Shown here: piece after piece, positions 28,920 through 43,869 of the stretch
How the letters are laid out: each line of letters starts with the position of its first letter
Position numbering within the stretch: the first letter of the stretch is position 1
NCBI RefSeq assembly: GCF_964204645.1
Contig: NC_134025.1
Span: 18,814,001 to 18,878,000 of the forward strand
Direction of reading: 5' to 3'
From: Tubulanus polymorphus
Taxonomy: Eukaryota; Nemertea; Palaeonemertea; Tubulaniformes; Tubulanidae
DNA length: 64,000 nt
Notes under the pieces: generated by a model
Told to the model about the DNA's origin: nothing
What the model saw: only the letters and a program-made list of their open reading frames with translations
The model's database searches: none
Position numbers and translations under genes: made by a program

Positions 28920-30388
28920 ATGTCGGATGTTGAGAATGATGTGTGTGAGCCCTTGGCCTTATCTAGGCCTTTGTCACCAACGGCCGGAGCTGCACATCGT
29001 GAACTCCTGGTTAGTGGGGAGGGTAACCTCTCGTCAAAACCAAAACGTGGCCGTCCAACGAAGACGAAAGCTGAAAATTTAAAAACATCTGAGGATTCCA
29101 TCATCCAGCGACTGACTGAAGTGATGGAGACGGTCATGACGATTGATGCACCCACCCCAAAAATGCACAATATTCCGGCACGCAAGCCCTATACCATGGG
29201 ACACAATTTCCGCGTTTGGCTCGAAAGGTTTGACGCGTTCGCTGACCTGGCTCAGATTAGTTCTCGCATTAACGGGGGCGAACAGCGTAAATCACACCTG
29301 ATGATGCGACTTGACCATGAGGCATACCAGGCTGTCTCGAACCTACGTCTCGACTCGAGTCTGTCGTTTGAGGATTTCTGTCGGCGGCTATCATCCCGTT
29401 TCCAACAAACAGAGACTGTGGATGACTTTAAGATGTTGTTGAAAGGGAGGGACCAAAAGACAACAGAATCTGTGGAACGCTATGCTGACGAGTTAGCAGA
29501 ACTGGCAAGGAATGCCTACCCTGGCATTGTCTTCGAGCTACAGGATGAAATAGCCTACCCGTCTCAGCAAAGCAGTCAATGTATGCGGCCCAGCCAAGTT
29601 CGCTGGCTACAGCAGTCGCTCAAGCACGGACTCTGGAAACAGCGAGACGGTTGACTGAGGGCACGACTCGTAAACAAAAAGTATCCGTTAACCCATCCTC
29701 GCTTGCCAGGGGTCCGGTATCACTCCCGAACTCGCTTCCACCAGCCCCCTGGCCTCACGAAGCGTGATTTCATTACTGGTGCTGTTGCGCGTGACGGACG
29801 TCATATATGATTTGCGAAATACTTCCTTGTTCGGTAAAACGTTCGCTGATTGGTCAATTTAACGGGAAAACCAACAGAAGTCTACTGACGGTTTGTTACA
29901 AGCGCTGTGATTGGTACGACCGGATTCTGGTCGGCTAGTAACGACTCCAACGACTCGTGAGGTCAAGGGGTTCGGGGAACAGCTTTAGCGTAGTGGGTTC
30001 GAATCCCTTGACGGGTGAAGATGCCGTAAACCAGACCCAGCTCGACTCGACTTGCTCAGCCATAGCCAAACAACTCGACGAATTGAAATCAATGATGGGA
30101 ACGCTGATGGCTCGAGTAGGCCATTTGGAAGCAGTTGTCTCTGGTAATGGCAATCGTCGACCGCCTGCTGATGACACATGTAGGCGTTGCAGGGATGCAG
30201 ACCACCCCAAAAACTTGTGCCCACAAGTTAAATGCTATAATTGCGGGGGAGTGGTCACTATTCAAGTAACTGCCACCTACCTCAGGGAAACCAGGGAAAC
30301 GAGAAGCGGGGTTTTCAGGGGGGCAAGGGAAACCCCATCAGGAAATAGTCCCCCCTGTACCGCTGTATATACCCCCCGCAAGACGTAG
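28920..30388 (+). pseudogene. gag: Gypsy gag, broken
   Basis: ATG 28920 opens 244 residues with a capsid-like region (HNFRVWLERFDAFADLAQI; YQAVSNLRLDSSLSFEDFCR; SRFQQTETVDDFKMLL). The frame ends at 29654. An apparently inserted or rearranged segment (about 29765-30025) follows, then a coiled-coil-like stretch (IAKQLDELKSMMGTLMARVG) and nucleocapsid Cys motifs (CRRC-DADHPKNLC; CYNCGG) near 30175-30250. The second knuckle is incomplete, lacking its His and last Cys. The protein would package retrotransposon RNA. It is not functional. Confidence 0.75.
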
Positions 30389-30677
30389 GAAAAATCGGAT
30401 GAATATGGCAGATGGCCTTACGTGTGATGCAGTAGAGATGCACCTATTGATGGTTCCCCTCATACTAGCCCCACCACTGTGAGACCATCAAACCATATTC
30501 AAATGATATCGAGACCATCAAACCATATGCAAACGACACCTCAAGATGGATATGTGGTTGCTGGCCCGGCATGTGATTCTAGTGGAGATACACCTACTGA
30601 TGGTCAGCATCCTACTAGAACCATCACTGTTAGGCCACCACAACATACCCAAAGTATAGAAGAAAATCCCCACTGAT

Positions 30678-31594
30678 GTGAAAACACAGCTTGTTGACAT
30701 CATACGGGAGCACAAGTCAGTATTCTCGATGGGAGACTTTGAGATCGGTCGAACAGATTCGCTTGAATTCGAGATTAACACCGGTGACCGCCCACCGATA
30801 AAACAACATCCCCGTCGGCTACCCCCTGGTAGGAGAGCTTTTGTTGAGGGGACGACCAAGGAACTTTTAGAACACGAATTGATCCGGCCATCCACCAGCC
30901 GTGGTCAAGCCCAATAGTTCTAGCGAAAAAGGCCGATGGTTCCTTGCGCCTATGCTGCGACTACCGCCGACTCAATGACGCGACAGTCAAAGACGCCCAC
31001 CCGTTAGGTAGAATAGACAGTACCCTAGAGGCTTTATCGGGCGCAACCTGGTTCTCGTCCCTCTATTGGACCAGCGGATACTGGCAGGTCCCGATAAAGG
31101 AATCAGACAAACATAAGACCGCATTCACGACTGAAAACCATCTATTTGAGTGGAATGTCATGCCGTTTGGAGTCTGTAATGCCCCGGCGTCATTCAGCAG
31201 ACTGATGGCGATGGTACTGGATGATGTTGCATGGAAAACATGCCTTATCTACCTGGATGATGTAGTGGTGTTTAGTTATGATCTACCAACCCAACTGACG
31301 CGATTACAAGAGGTTTTTCGTTGCTTTCAGAAAGCCGGTCTCAAGCTTAAACCGAGAAAATGTTCGCTTTTCCTGCGGCGCCTCAAGTTTTTGGGGCATG
31401 TAGTAAGCGAGGCCGGTGTCGAAACCGACGGCGCCAAATGCGATAAAGTCAGAAATTGGCCTACCCCAACTTCAGTTACCGAACTGCGTAGTTTCCTTGG
31501 CCTTGTGACATATTACTCGCAATTCATCAAGGATTTCGCCGACTTGACAGCCCCGCTACACCGCCTTACGAGGAAAAATGAACCATTCGTCTAG
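30678..31594 (+). pseudogene. pol: Gypsy reverse transcriptase, broken
   Basis: The N-terminal part (FEIGRTDSLEFEINTGDRPPI) ends in a stop near 30917. The next frame carries the RT core: CCDYRRLNDATVKDAHPLGR, F-S-S-L...GYWQVPI, FEWNVMPFGVCNAPASFSRL and the catalytic YLDDVVVFS (near 31255), then FLGHVVSEAGV. A TAG at 31592-31594 ends it before RNase H. The region between nucleocapsid and RT is only ~290 bases and lacks a D-T/S-G protease motif. Confidence 0.85.
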
Positions 31595-34119
<2,525 letters not shown>

Positions 34120-34157
34120 CTTCTACTGTAAAACAGGCAGAATAGGACCTCGTTACA

Positions 34158-34475
34158 GTGATACTAGTGCTACTCCGATACCACTGATACCAGTGATACT
34201 GCCCGATCCTCTCCGGGACCGGTGATACTACTGCTACCCCAATACCACTGATACCAGTGGTACTGCCCGATCCTTCAGGAGACCAGGTATACTAGTGCCA
34301 CTCTGATACCACTATACCAGTGATACTGCCCGATCCTCCAGGAGACCGGTGATACTGCTGCTATCCCGATACCACTGATACCAGTGATACTCCCCGAGCC
34401 TTCAGGAGACCGGTGATACTATAGACACCCCGATACCACTTATACCAGTGATACTACGGACGCTTTCGGCCGGCG
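34158..34475 (-). repeat. 64-bp minisatellite array (copy 2, right part)
   Basis: It continues the array cut by the gypsy element and ends with ...ACGGACGCTTTCGGCCGGCG and TTGTATG, the reverse of the flank preceding array 1. Confidence 0.9.
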
Positions 34476-36150
34476 TTGTATGTCGTGATGTTCTGTTCTC
34501 ATTGTATTGTCCCATGGCGCCCTCTACATAGCCGCCATCTTAAAATGGTGTTCTGGTACACCACCGAACAACCCAAAATGTGATCACTGACTATCCAGAC
34601 GGCAGCACCGAATTGAATAGCGGTGTAATTCGATGAAACATGGGCGTCTCTGTAAGAGGGCGCCATAATACGACAGCTAAATTACGGTCCTACAATAGGA
34701 GCGCTCCGATAGGGCATTCGATGCGGGCATACGAGGTATCAGTGCCGTGTTTGTTAGACTGGTTGCCGGTCTCTACCTTCAGTTAGAGACCGGTTGATCC
34801 CATCCTCCATTTTGCATTTTCGATGCATGTCAAACATGTCAATATCGAGTTACTTCCAGGTTAAAATGGCGTCTCATCGAATAAGCTAAACTAGGAGTAA
34901 TAACAAAATCGCACTGGAATGATTGATTACAGTAAATCAGCTGATTATCTATGAATCATAAATGTAAACAAAAGGAAAATTAAAGACCGAAGAAAAGGCA
35001 TTAATTGCTGTAAGTATCGAAATAATCCGCTGATATTTACTAGGAATTCAAACAGACAACTGAATTGATACTTAATCATTTTGTAGGTAAGAAAAAGGGC
35101 TCAGCTGCGATAGTCATTCTGAAGGAACTTGGCCGAAGGGGGACATGCTTTCTTTATCAACCGTATGTGAAATATATTCAGTGAATTGTTGTCTTTATGA
35201 TGTGAAAATCACTAAAGTCTGAATAAAGTTTACAATAGTTAAACTCCCTGTCAGTGTTTTGCGAGATCAGATATTTGGATCAACCGCAGCATCTCCACTT
35301 ATATTCTCGATACAGACAGTGAGTTGGGACAGACTTGGGAAAGACCAATAATTCAGATCATCTGGATATTCGCAATATTTTCCTCTCCTCATGGACCAAC
35401 ATGATTTTTGCTAGAAATTAAGTATAAAATCCATCAAGAAACACTCTTTTTACTGCCATTTTATATTTATTGTCCACTTTCTAGTACAAACTCTTAGTCA
35501 ATATACACAGCCTGACAAGACGATACGTATTTTGTGACATTGCAAATTGTGTGACAACAGGATGACACTAATATCTCTAACTTAACTCGAATCACAAAGA
35601 CCAAGTCTTGACCAAGACAGTAGGCCTAAATCCATGCTCGCTCGTGTAGTTATTCATAGATTCCAGCTCTTTAAACCTCATCACTGTTTCAGAATCAAGG
35701 AGTTTCATCGTTATTTGGAATCTAATTTCATGACGATTAGTGCTGGATTCGTTAATCTCTTTGATTCGTGATTGACGTTACTTTCTGAAATTGAATCAAT
35801 ATACATATCACCAACAATTAAACCTGGATTGAGTTTTAAATTCATGTTTCATCCTTTTTTCAAACTGACCATGATATAACAACAATTGATTCGAGCTCAT
35901 TCAATTTAATACGTACAACTTCTAATTCTTAAGAAATTCTGAGTTGTATCTCAGAGAATCAAGATCAGAACACACACAATGACCTACAAATAGACAATCG
36001 ACAGAATATTTGTAAATAAGTATTCATTCACTGTTCACAAGTTTTAAAAGACATTGTCATTGAAGTGAAGTAAGTGAAGTTACCTGTCGTTATTATCATC
36101 ACACTGAAATTGACTATCTCTACTGACTGACGTTCTGAACTGAACAGGCC
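34476..36150. other. Non-coding stretch, nothing recognised
   Basis: No gene, array or RNA gene is apparent. Composition is moderate. The sequence may be host intergenic DNA or old repeats. Confidence 0.4.
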
Positions 36151-36294
36151 ATGCAGCAGAGGCCACGACACCGGCAATTCGTCTTTTCACTTTAGATGAT
36201 TGATTGATTATTCTGAATGTGACACTGGACATTAGCAATCAATCATCTTAAGTGAACAGACAAATTGCCGGTGTCGTGGTGTCCCTGTTGCTGC
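36151..36294. mobile_element. Foldback / MITE-like inverted repeat
   Basis: About 55 bases at 36151-36207 (GCAGCAGAGGCCACGACACC...GATGATTGATT) recur in reverse at 36236-36294 with a few mismatches around a ~28-base loop. There is no coding capacity. Likely a miniature DNA transposon. Confidence 0.6.
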
Positions 36295-36600
36295 ATTGAC
36301 GACCGTTTCTTCGAGCAGGGTAGATTTTGATGGTGCTGTAACGGAGACATCTTGAATTGTATATCATTATTTTCGAAGCCACACGCAGTACAGGTGCCCG
36401 GAGAAGCGTTACCTGATAGTTTTGGTCGAGTTTCTTTCTTCATTGGTGTAAAAATTGACTCTAAAGCGGTCCATGGAACGTAAATTGAGACACTCTGGGG
36501 GCGGCCATGTTACTTTGTTCACGTGATGAAATACTGAAATCCGATTGGATCCGTATATTCCACGGAAGATGGCGGACGGGTTAAACCTGTCCTATTCTGA
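36295..36600. other. Non-coding stretch between the foldback repeat and the microsatellite
   Basis: I see no convincing gene or repeat. Confidence 0.35.
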
Positions 36601-36692
36601 ATGTTCGTTCGTTCGTTCGTTCGTTCGTTCGTTCGTTCGTTCGTTCGTTCGTTCGTTCGTTCGTTCGTTCATTCGTTCGTTCGTTCGTTCAT
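36601..36692. repeat. (GTTC)n microsatellite
   Basis: About 22 tandem TTCG/GTTC units, one interrupted by CATTCG. Confidence 0.95.
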
Positions 36693-37104
36693 AAATAAAT
36701 CAGAATTAATTTGTAGATATAAGGTAATTCATATTTTGTTGCTGATGATGACTGGCTCCGATTCTTGTGGATATAGAGATTTTAATTCTATAATTTATTT
36801 TTAATTCATTGCACTCAATTAGTATTTTCACGTGATTGAATCATAACTTCCCATAATGGCGTTTCTTCTGTGATATTTCCTAAATTTTATTCCATAAAAC
36901 GCTTTGTAGCCACGGTTAGGAATGGTCCAATTGGCAGCTAAACTAGGCCAGTCTCTTGCTTATTGTTTAGATTCTGGCTACTTAGAAAAATAGTTGAATA
37001 GTTGACATGCCCTCGAAAATTGGGGAGAAACAGGAAGCTTGAGATAAAATGAATGAGTGATTCGGTTCATAGTTCTGTACTGTATTTGAACTATAACATA
37101 GGCC

Positions 37105-37615
37105 ATCCCGACATTCCGACAATCCGACAAACCGGCACTCCCGACATACTGGCACGCTTCCGACATACCGGTGATCCGACAGTCCCGACATACCGGCAAT
37201 CCGACATACCGGCAATCCGATCCCAGCACCTCTGTACAGAGGAACATTAGGAACAAAACACTCCACGATACCGGCACCTTAGGAACTGAACGCCCCACGA
37301 TGCCACAAGGGGAATATTAGGAACCAAACACCCCACGATCCCGGTATTGCTCTACAGGCGATTATTAGGAACTGAATGCCCACGATCCCAGCACCCTTCT
37401 ACAGGGGAATATTAGGAACCGAACGCTCCAGCCTTTGTAATAAATATTTTTAAAACAACTGACATGGTTGAATAATGACTGGAATGTCTGTATGTAGGTT
37501 ACCAGGCCAGGATTGCCGGAGTGTCGGTATGTCGGGATTGCCGGTATGTCGGGAGTGCAAGTATGTCAGGATTGCCGGTATGTCGGGAGTGCCGGTATGT
37601 CGGGAATGCTAAGAT
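37105..37615. repeat. Two inverted minisatellite blocks (CCGACATACCGGCAAT) around a ~65-bp repeat
   Basis: The left block (37105-37215) has units of CCGACATACCGGCAATCC, and the right block (about 37505-37610) has the complement (ATTGCCGGTATGTCGGGA). Between them, a ~65-bp unit with GGAATATTAGGAACC and CCCCACGATCCCGG repeats three to four times. The two blocks can fold back on each other. Frames in both strands reflect the repeats only. Confidence 0.8.
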
Positions 37616-38570
37616 TGGTATTTCTTCGGTCTGCATTGTGCGTATTGATACGTCAGGTAAAAAGGTCATTGGACTAACTTTTCCATGTTTTATACTTGAG
37701 CCGAGGAGTGTTTGTTTTTTCTATTGAGTAAACTTTGTGTTTTTAGTATATCAAGGTTATGACAGTCTTCCATAACAACATCTTAGACCTATGAATTCCA
37801 TAAGTATTTCGTCATGGGGTAAATAATCAAGTCAGTTTTTGTGTAGGCATCGAAATACACATATTGTGTAGGCATTGAAATACACACATGTTGCTGTGAT
37901 GGGTGCGGCATCTGGTACGGTTGTAGAGAATTACTAAAATCACCGTGGTACATATTAGGATGATAGTAATTTCCATAGACATGCGGCGGTTGTGCCGGAT
38001 AGTTCATGTAGCACACACTTGGTTCTTGATATACTGGCTCATTTATATGAACATTTTGATGAGTCGGTGGTTGAGTTTCATAGCACACGACATATTAGAC
38101 AATGATAAGCATCGATAGAACTCAATCGATTTACGTCAGTGTGAAGTTCATCAAATAAGTTAATATTTCCTTATCTACTAGTTTCTGGGGGGAAATATAC
38201 TCCTCCAATTAATAAGTGTTCGTCCCACCCTAGAAATGAATTTTTGTTTTGTCGCCCCCGTCAATTCATTATTTTGTGCGACATTATTTTGTGCTTTCGC
38301 CTATTTTGAAGTCGATTAATCTGATATAGTGTCGATTTTAAGGTCATTCTGGCAGATTCTTTTCTTTAGAAGTGATATTAAAGCGATTATTCCAGTGATC
38401 CTAATTAATGAAAGATCACATATTATTTCTGTTTTTAAAGATGTTTTTAAATGTTAGTTAATGTTGCGGTTCAAGTAGAATGACCCCAGACTCTGGGGCA
38501 CAATAATAGTGTTTGGTACATGGTCGATTTACTAAATAGGTCATTCGTATCAATACTTTTTCACGATTGA
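37616..38570. other. Non-coding stretch, nothing convincing
   Basis: A minus-strand frame at 37789-38088 is rich in Pro, Tyr and Gln (YQEPSVCYMNYPAQPPHVYG) and could be an exon of a low-complexity protein, but no splice context or domain backs this. Confidence 0.3.
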
Positions 38571-38800
38571 TTTGCGGCGAGCGACAAAACCAAAATAACG
38601 ATATGTCGCGGGCGACAAAACCAAAATAATGAATTGTCGCGGGCGACAAAACCAAAATATTGAAATAACCAAAATAATGAAATGTCGCGGGCGACAAAAC
38701 AAAAATACTGAAATGTCGCGGGCGACAAAACAAAAACACTGAATTGTCACGGGCGACAAAAACAAATACTGAATTGTCGTGGGCGACAAAACCAAAATGT
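38571..38800. repeat. 30-bp tandem repeat with palindromic TGTCGCGGGCGACA core
   Basis: Seven or so units of TGTCGCGGGCGACAAAAC + CAAAATAATGAA. Each unit carries a short hairpin (TGTCGC-GG-GCGACA). Related words occur upstream at 38255-38290. Confidence 0.85.
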
Positions 38801-41280
38801 TGCAGAAAGAACTCGAAACTACGACGAATTATTGTATTGACTGTTCTGTTTTAGGTTTTATTACAGCTCGTTTCAGAGACAGACATTCAATCTGGAATTA
38901 ATAACAAACTCCTTACTCAATTGCACAAAGATTGAATATGACAAATTGTATAAAGTATTTTCGTTATGATAATGCTATAATATAAATCAAACTTACAACT
39001 TTCGTCTTATTCTTTTGATTTTCCAGAGAGGTGACAAGCTTTAAATCAACCTCAAGGACACCATTTTAATTTCTGCCCTGAGGCCTATGAATTTACCAGC
39101 GACAGTAGCGCTACTATAAAAGTGTGGGAAATTCAAAATTGTATAAGTTGAAAACTCTAGTTTTTAAACGATCCACTCTCCCGCCACGAAAAATGAATAT
39201 CATAACATGTTAATTACATCTTAAAAACTAAACTTCACATTCATATTAAATTTACCTATACCACTTAAATCAGGTTTCACAATTTACTGTTCTACTACTG
39301 GAAGAAGCACACACAGTTTTGTAATTGGACGTTCCAATAAAGATTTGTGGATGGTTTTAATCTTAACATTTCGAACTTTTCCATCTTTGCCGGGAAATAC
39401 ATCAGTAACCCGGCCTTTTAACCATTTACCGTGTTCTGGCGATGGTTCAAAGAGAAGAACATAGTCGTCGACTTTCATGTCGCGATAACTTGATGCCCAC
39501 TTTTTTCTAGGAACTAGGGTTGGGAAAACATCCCTGTACCACTTTATCCAAAACGTTTTAACTAATTTCTGTACGAATTCTACTCTTTTACGCGGATCCC
39601 GAGTGTCCTCGAAAGGGCCTTGCGGTACGGAAATACCTGATCGACCGAGTAATATCATTCGGACGTATGTAGCTTCCATCATTCGGAACCGTTGGAAGCG
39701 CTCCGTCTGAAACTAATGTCTGAAACTCTAGCGCAGTAAGTTTGTCGACTCCATTCATTATACCCTTAAGCGCTCTCTTTACGGATTTATTAAGCGATTC
39801 CACACAGTCATCAATTTTGATGTGCTGCGGTGGGTGTTGTGAACTCCCACTGAATATGTCGGATAGCACACCACTCAACTATTTCTTTGGACGCGGCAAA
39901 CAGTTGAGTTCCATTATCGGAGAGAACAGAGCATGGAAAACCATGGATACAGATAAACCTCCTAAAGCTTTGTAGAAATTCTATGGCCGAATAATCTGCA
40001 GTGACATCACCATATACGCAACGGGTGACAAGGCACGTGAATAATACTCCCCAATACTTTTGCGTCTTGTTTCGACTTATCTTGATATTGAACTGCCCGA
40101 ATAAATCGCATGAGCAGCAGTAGAATGGCGGTAACGGCTTGAGACGATATGCCGGTAACGACGCCATAAACTGCTCTTCAAATTTTGCTTTCATTTCACG
40201 ACAGAATAGACAATGATAAACCACGGATTTCGATAGTTCGATTATCCAATAATTTGCACGTACTCGAGCCGCGGTGGCTGCAACGCCTGAATGCCCAAAT
40301 TTATGAACGTGTTCCACTATCAATCGTGACAGCCAGTGGTCTTTCGGAGGCAGTATAGGGTGGTTCTCCTCGTATTTAAGATCCGACTCGTCGACTCTCC
40401 CACCCACACGAATTAATCCATCCTTATCAAACGGTTTCAGATTAATATACGCTTTTTCGAAATAAGATTGTGCCATTTTTTATCAGTTGAGTTTTTGCTG
40501 ACAGCATTTCATTTGCAGTAATCGGATTCATTTCAGACGGCGGAACTATCAAATCATGTTGCGTTTTAACTTGCGAACGAGTGCGTTTTGCGATTGTTTT
40601 TGAATTTTCAATTGAGGCGCGTACATTTCTGTAGAAACGCATTATCATCGCAACGATTTTGACGACTTTACTGATCGGACTAAGCCTTGACAGTGTATCG
40701 ATGTCTCTTAGGACTGCTTTGTTTGCATTCTTTATCACCAGTGCTGTCTCTTCTGGCTGAGCGTAAGTAGTTTCTGAACAAGGCCACTGTTCATCTGCGT
40801 ATCTGAGGAAATCAAGACCTGGTATCATCCTTTCGTATAATATGATCGGTCCGTAAACCTCGAGAAATGTCATCTGCGACGTTTAATTCTGACGGAATGT
40901 GCCTCCAATTTTTTATTTTCGTTTTAGTCTGTATTTCGCCCGTACGATTGGCGACAAATACAGGGTCGGTGCGAGATTCATTTCGTATCCAGCCTAATGT
41001 GATCATTGAATCCGTGAAATGCGTGCATGATTTTATCGGAAGTCGTTTTTATTACTTATGTCAAACGGGCTGCTACGACAGCAGACTGAAGTTCCTGTCG
41101 ATCGAGAGTGATCCGTCGAAGTGGGGCAACACGTGATTTCGCAATCAAAATTCTTACATCATACGTTCCATCTTCAAGTGCCCAGCGTAAATAACTCACT
41201 GCACCGAAAACTGATTTTGACGCATCAGAAAAAGTCAGCTCTGGAAATCCAACGGCTGTTGCCGGTACCAAGCAGCGATC

Positions 41281-41745
41281 TTGAACTTGAACTTGAACTT
41301 GAACTTTAATTTTATTGCTCCATATAATACACAAGTTACATAGGAAATGACAAGCAATAAAATATTAACATCAAGACACAGGGAAAACAGTACAAGAGTG
41401 GACATACATTTAAAATCGCTTTTATAATGGATAACATAGGAATAGAGAATATTTACAAATAAAATATGTTAAACGTAAAACAAAATATAATATTACAGCA
41501 AGGAAACTAGGTGGCGATACAATCAAGTGAATATAATATAAAAGAATCAAAGTGTTGAACGGAGGGCAAATAAAGAGTTAACTAGGTTACACATAAGGCT
41601 GGCAATTTCATAGTCTCCGTTGTTATAGGACATCAAAAATAGGAATTTATCGAAAACACAAAAAGACTCAAACTCTGTAATCGATCTTAACTTCAGGCAA
41701 CTTTTACAATTCCTCGAACCAGTTTTTCTATTTACCTGCAATTTC
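41281..41745 (-). mobile_element. LINE 3' fragment, minus orientation
   Basis: Read on the minus strand this ends in GCAATAAAATTAAAGTTCAA followed by a (GTTCAA)n tail at 41281-41306. A short C-terminal-like peptide with C-x2-C (SRNCKSCLKL) lies at 41547-41720. It interrupts the BEL/Pao pol gene together with the plus-strand LINE that follows. Confidence 0.55.
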
Positions 41746-42261
41746 TGTGGGTAATGCAGTATCCCAATCCAATGATTTTAACCACAGTTCTTGCATCAGA
41801 ATTTTCCCCGTAATAATAACTGGGCAGCCAAATCCAAAGATAACAAATTCATATTATTTAGAACATACTGATCCACTCTTTAAAAGACTGAAAATACTGA
41901 GAATTAAAGAAATGAACAAATTACAGTTAGGATGCTTCATGTTTAATTATAACAAATCCATGCTACCTGATTCTTTTAATAATTATTTTCAATTTCGACA
42001 TGAAATCCACAATTATCAAACTCGTAGCCAAAACAATATGGAAATCCCTCGATTTCAAACTCGAAGAAATAAATTTTCGGTAAAGGTTTCTGGTCCAAAA
42101 CTTTGGAATTCACTCGATTCAACTTTGAAGCAGTCGAAGAATGTTTATGTATTTAAAAAGAATTTCAAGCAGTATCTGTTAACGGGTCAATAGTAATTTA
42201 ACATTTGTTTAATATGCGTTTATAGGTCGATCTGAACTTAACTTGTCATTATGGATGTGTG

Positions 42262-42297
<36 letters not shown>

Positions 42298-42490
42298 TAT
42301 GCGTGAGTGTTGTGGTGCAGGGTTGTGTACATGTGTGTGTGTGCGTGTGTTTGATTTCTATGGGCGCCAGGGCCATGTTTTATGGATATAAGTTTGTAAC
42401 TTCTCCTGGTGTCCATCGACTTGAATTACATTATTTTATTATATTATCTTGTTGTAATTTTCTAGTGTAATTTAATTCGTGAATAAAGAA
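41746..42490 (+). mobile_element. LINE 3' fragment, plus orientation
   Basis: Residues from 41747 to 42193 (LFKRLKILRIKEMNKLQLGC; NYQTRSQNNMEIPRF; SGPKLWNSLDSTLKQSKN; FKKNFKQYLL) are the usual C-terminal end of a Jockey/CR1-like LINE protein. A 3' untranslated part with a (GCGT)n run (42258-42300) and an end of GAATAAAGAAAGAAGAAAGA follows. It is 5'-truncated and lies head-to-head with the minus-strand fragment. Confidence 0.7.
42258..42300. repeat. (GCGT)n microsatellite
   Basis: About ten TGCG/GTGC units within the LINE 3' region. Confidence 0.9.
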
Positions 42491-42931
42491 AGAAGAAAGA
42501 AAGATATCAAATGCGCTTAACATCATCTGAAGGACTTGACGTTTGGTCAAACAATCGGACATTTCGAGGGTTTTTGGTGCTGCAACTTGTATTCGAATAG
42601 TGTCACTGTCTTTATTCCACACCGTATCCAGAACTTTCTCATCGCCTGCATTGCTCGAGATACCAGGGAATGATTCACTGGATGACCATGACTTGATTTT
42701 GAAATGACCAGTTTCTAATACTTTATCAATTTCAGCGATACGTTTTTCTGCTGTTTCCGTTTTGTTTACACTTTCAGCAATGTCATCCATATATCTTTGA
42801 TTCAGTACAGTTGCGGCAGCATCGGGATAATCAATTAAATTTTGTTTCGCTGTCACATCTAGGGCTAAGTGTCGGAGACGCGATGTTTCCGAATGTCCAG
42901 ACGTTAGTTACGTATATGTCGGGTTCTCGAG

Positions 42932-43869
42932 TTGTTTCGAAGTTACGCCAGAGAAAACGGTGTGTATGTCTGGAGACTGGGTCCATTAGTACCTGGTGAA
43001 ACATTCGACTTACATTTTTTCCCGAATGTAGACCCCCCGAAGAAAAATCAAACTACAGGTATTTTCAGTCCACAATTCTACCAAACGTCATGTATTTTGT
43101 GGGATTTTACGGGCCCAAACCCGATGATCGACTTGAGTCAGAACGCCTTGAATTCTGTTACATGTATATCGAAACTAACTCGCCTTTATTGTTCTACACA
43201 ACTCAAAGTTGTTACGTCTCACTTGTGGTGCTAACTATACCGTACTCTGTTTGGGTTATTGTCATTTCCCTGAAGTCTCACCAATTCCACATTCACATGT
43301 CACCAAAAGACAATAGTTTAAATCGCACTCCAGAATATAACCATATAATTAATCCATTGAGATTCTTTCGAGTTGAACTTGAACAATTAAAAATCAATCA
43401 CTTTCCGTAATGACTTTCAATATGAGTTATATTTTCAGTAACAAATCCATTTCTAAGTACATGTATTTGAACTGCTGCACTGATGAAATTGTCTACTTAT
43501 GAATATAATATTTGAAGTGTATACTACATCCTGAAAGTATAATCTAAATCACTGTAGGAGGCAGCACGGTCAATGATAGTATAGAACACGAAACTGATGT
43601 ACATATCAGGCTACATTATATCAGTACTTCATACTTTTGAGTCCTGGAAATCATATTTGTGGTTATGGTTAGTTACTTATGAAACTGCTGTAAGTTTTGA
43701 TTTTGTATTCAAGGCGAGCGTTCGAATACACGTAGTGCTGAATCCAAGCCTACTGATTTGGAAGAACCATGAACACCTACAACTGATTCTACCAGAGAAA
43801 AATTACACGCTATTAGGGAACGACGGCTTAATACATGTACCAGTAAACCTTCTGAAACCGGATCGGTAA
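42932..43869 (+). CDS. Unrecognised, possible exons
   Basis: Three plus-strand frames (42932-43234, 43090-43410, 43597-43869) have non-repetitive composition. Parts such as ENGVYVWRLGPLVPGETFDL and RIHVVLNPSLLIWKNHEHL look protein-like. I see no start, splice sites or domain that binds them together. They could be remnants of a host gene or of another element. Confidence 0.2.

Larger units (their letters stand above)
39284..42856 (-). pseudogene. pol: BEL/Pao retrotransposon pol, decayed and interrupted
   Basis: On the minus strand, in order: reverse transcriptase end with NQRYMDDIAESV (near 42790) and CLTKRQVLQMMLSAFDI (to about 42490); RNase H-like region PELTFSDASKSVFGAVSYLR (41056-41334) and SRTDPVFVANRTGEIQ...IPSELNVADDISRG (40812-41006); linker (40442-40873); integrase finger and core (39811-40476: HKFGHSGVAATAARVRANYW, SDNGTQLF); and the C-terminal DUF5641-like region (39284-39682: KVDDYVLLFEPSPEHGKWLK). 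Several frameshifts separate the parts, and LINE sequence (41281-42490) splits RT from RNase H. No LTRs were found. Identification as BEL/Pao rests on the integrase and C-terminal wording. Confidence 0.82.

Noticed and set aside
29985-30012. tRNA gene suggested by TAGCGTAGTGG and GGTTCGAATCC box-like words
   Set aside because: The A-box-like and B-box-like words are adjacent instead of about 30 bases apart, and no acceptor or anticodon stem can be drawn; the bases form a simple hairpin.
36601-36804. A Phe-Val-Arg-Ser repeat protein
   Set aside because: It is the translation of the (GTTC)n microsatellite.
37053-37727. Overlapping Cys/Arg-rich proteins on both strands
   Set aside because: They reflect the CCGACATACCGGCAAT minisatellite blocks; frames are open on both strands at once.
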